Below are positions 63,531-64,000 of a stretch of DNA of 64,000 nt, piece by piece. The translations under genes and the position numbers were made by a program. The stretch's first letter is position 1, and each line of letters begins with the position of its first letter. The notes below the pieces were generated by a model. That model was given only the letters and a program-made list of their open reading frames with translations, was not told where the DNA came from and did not search any database. This DNA is from Brevibacterium sp. (GTDB lineage Bacteria; Actinomycetota; Actinomycetes; Actinomycetales; Brevibacteriaceae): positions 1 to 64,000 of the forward strand of contig JAKDSA010000005.1 in assembly GCA_030457025.1 (NCBI GenBank), given 5' to 3'.

Positions 63531-63956
63531 ATGTTGGCAGACCTCATCCTCGAGATCGGGATCGTCCTCTCCTACGCGGTGAGCGGCCTCGTGCTCATGC
63601 TCATCGGCTACTTCGTCGTCGACCTCCTCACCCCCGGGAAGCTCCACGTCATCCTGTGGCAGCAGAAATCGAAGAATGCCGTGGTCCTCGTGGCCTCCGA
63701 CCTGCTGGGTGTGGCGATCATCGTCATCGCTGCGATCCGGGCCAGCTCGGATGATTTCCTTCTGGGCATCATCTCCACGCTCGTCTTCGGCATCGTCGGC
63801 ATCATCCTCATGGCCCTGAGCTTCCTGCTCATCGACGCCTTCACACCCGGCAGGCTCGGCGACATGATCAAACCCGATTCGTTCCACCCCGAGGTGTGGG
63901 TCAATGCCTCCGCTCACCTGGGCATCGCGGGCATCATGGCCGCAGCACTCCTTTGA
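63531..63956 (+). CDS. DUF350 domain-containing membrane protein
   Basis: 141 residues with four membrane helices (YAVSGLVLMLIGYFVVDLL, NAVVLVASDLLGVAIIVIAA, TLVFGIVGIILMALSFLLID, LGIAGIMAAALL). The repeated (G/D)YFVVDLLTPGK and FLLIDAFTPGR halves are the DUF350 duplication. AAAGG precedes the ATG. DUF350 genes often neighbour DUF4178 and spermidine-synthase-like genes. Confidence 0.88.
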   Translation: MLADLILEIGIVLSYAVSGLVLMLIGYFVVDLLTPGKLHVILWQQKSKNAVVLVASDLLGVAIIVIAAIRASSDDFLLGIISTLVFGIVGIILMALSFLLIDAFTPGRLGDMIKPDSFHPEVWVNASAHLGIAGIMAAALL

Positions 63957-64000
63957 GCCAACAGACCGACCCTGGTGACACGCTCCCCCGGCCGATCACA
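63953..64000 (+). CDS. Possible start of the next gene (partial)
   Basis: A TTG at 63953 overlaps the DUF350 stop (TTGA) and the frame stays open for 16 codons to the window edge (MSQQTDPGDTLPRPIT). By analogy with similar operons a spermidine-synthase-like gene could follow, but 16 codons cannot show that. Confidence 0.3.
   Translation, partial: MSQQTDPGDTLPRPIT

Overview
The window is a contiguous piece of a G+C-rich actinobacterial chromosome, most likely from the Micrococcales; gene content and fatty-acid/leucine catabolic genes would fit Brevibacterium, but the genus is an inference. Actinobacterial hallmarks are DUF222/HNH, DUF1707, DUF4177, DUF4244 and DUF2617 proteins, a Rv3660c-type Ssd protein, a membrane-domain/dTMP-kinase fusion, many GTG starts and several candidate leaderless starts. 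Nearly all the DNA is coding. I see no prophage, insertion sequence, CRISPR array or rRNA, and one tRNA gene (Thr, CGU).

Layout. 0-1.5 kb: cardiolipin synthase. 1.7-7.3 kb: a leucine/branched-acid catabolic operon (acyl-CoA dehydrogenase, biotin-dependent carboxylase alpha and beta) with a divergent TetR regulator; promoter and operator are readable. 7.4-11.9 kb: zinc-independent NADPH oxidoreductase and a fadA-fadB beta-oxidation pair. 12-15.7 kb: membrane protein, tRNA-Thr, GNAT enzyme, M20 peptidase. 15.7-28.3 kb: DNA metabolism: holB, tmk fused to a polytopic membrane domain, lipoate ligase family protein, GNAT, topA, a three-part methyltransferase and a MrfA-like DUF1998 helicase. 28.3-33.7 kb: tight-adherence (tad/flp) pilus locus with ssd, tadA, tadB, tadC, a DUF4244 pilin and two TadE-like genes, interrupted by a GNAT gene. 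34-36.8 kb: a 950-residue, largely low-complexity membrane protein. 37-39.7 kb: acetyl-CoA synthetase and a holin-X family membrane protein. 39.8-50 kb: DUF222 HNH nuclease, CoA-type Nudix hydrolase, nth, crp, an MBL-Nudix-RidA gene run, DUF4177, class A PBP and a metallophosphoesterase. 50-53 kb: zinc/manganese-type ABC transporter. 53-59.8 kb: asd, lysC (with a nested beta-subunit start), recR, dnaX. 59.9-64 kb: DUF1707 protein, tiny membrane protein, tandem GNAT, then a tightly overlapping DUF4178-DUF2617-Gly-rich-DUF350 cassette running off the right edge.

The order holB-topA-helicase-tad/ssd-acs-Nudix-nth-crp-MBL-RidA-PBP-phosphoesterase-asd-ask-recR-dnaX follows, as I remember it, the Mycobacterium tuberculosis Rv3644c to Rv3721c order, so most of the window is an ancient conserved block. 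The parts not in that backbone are the GNAT inside tad, the 950-residue protein, the HNH gene and the metal ABC operon.

Items most worth a second look: a palindromic repeat present twice (1601-1666 and 42975-43044), the DUF4178/DUF2617/DUF350 membrane cassette, a Nudix-family protein that has lost its catalytic glutamates, the dTMP kinase fusion, and the acs control region with two back-to-back 18-bp repeats plus a CRP-like site. Functions are assigned by reading translated motifs; no database search was possible.
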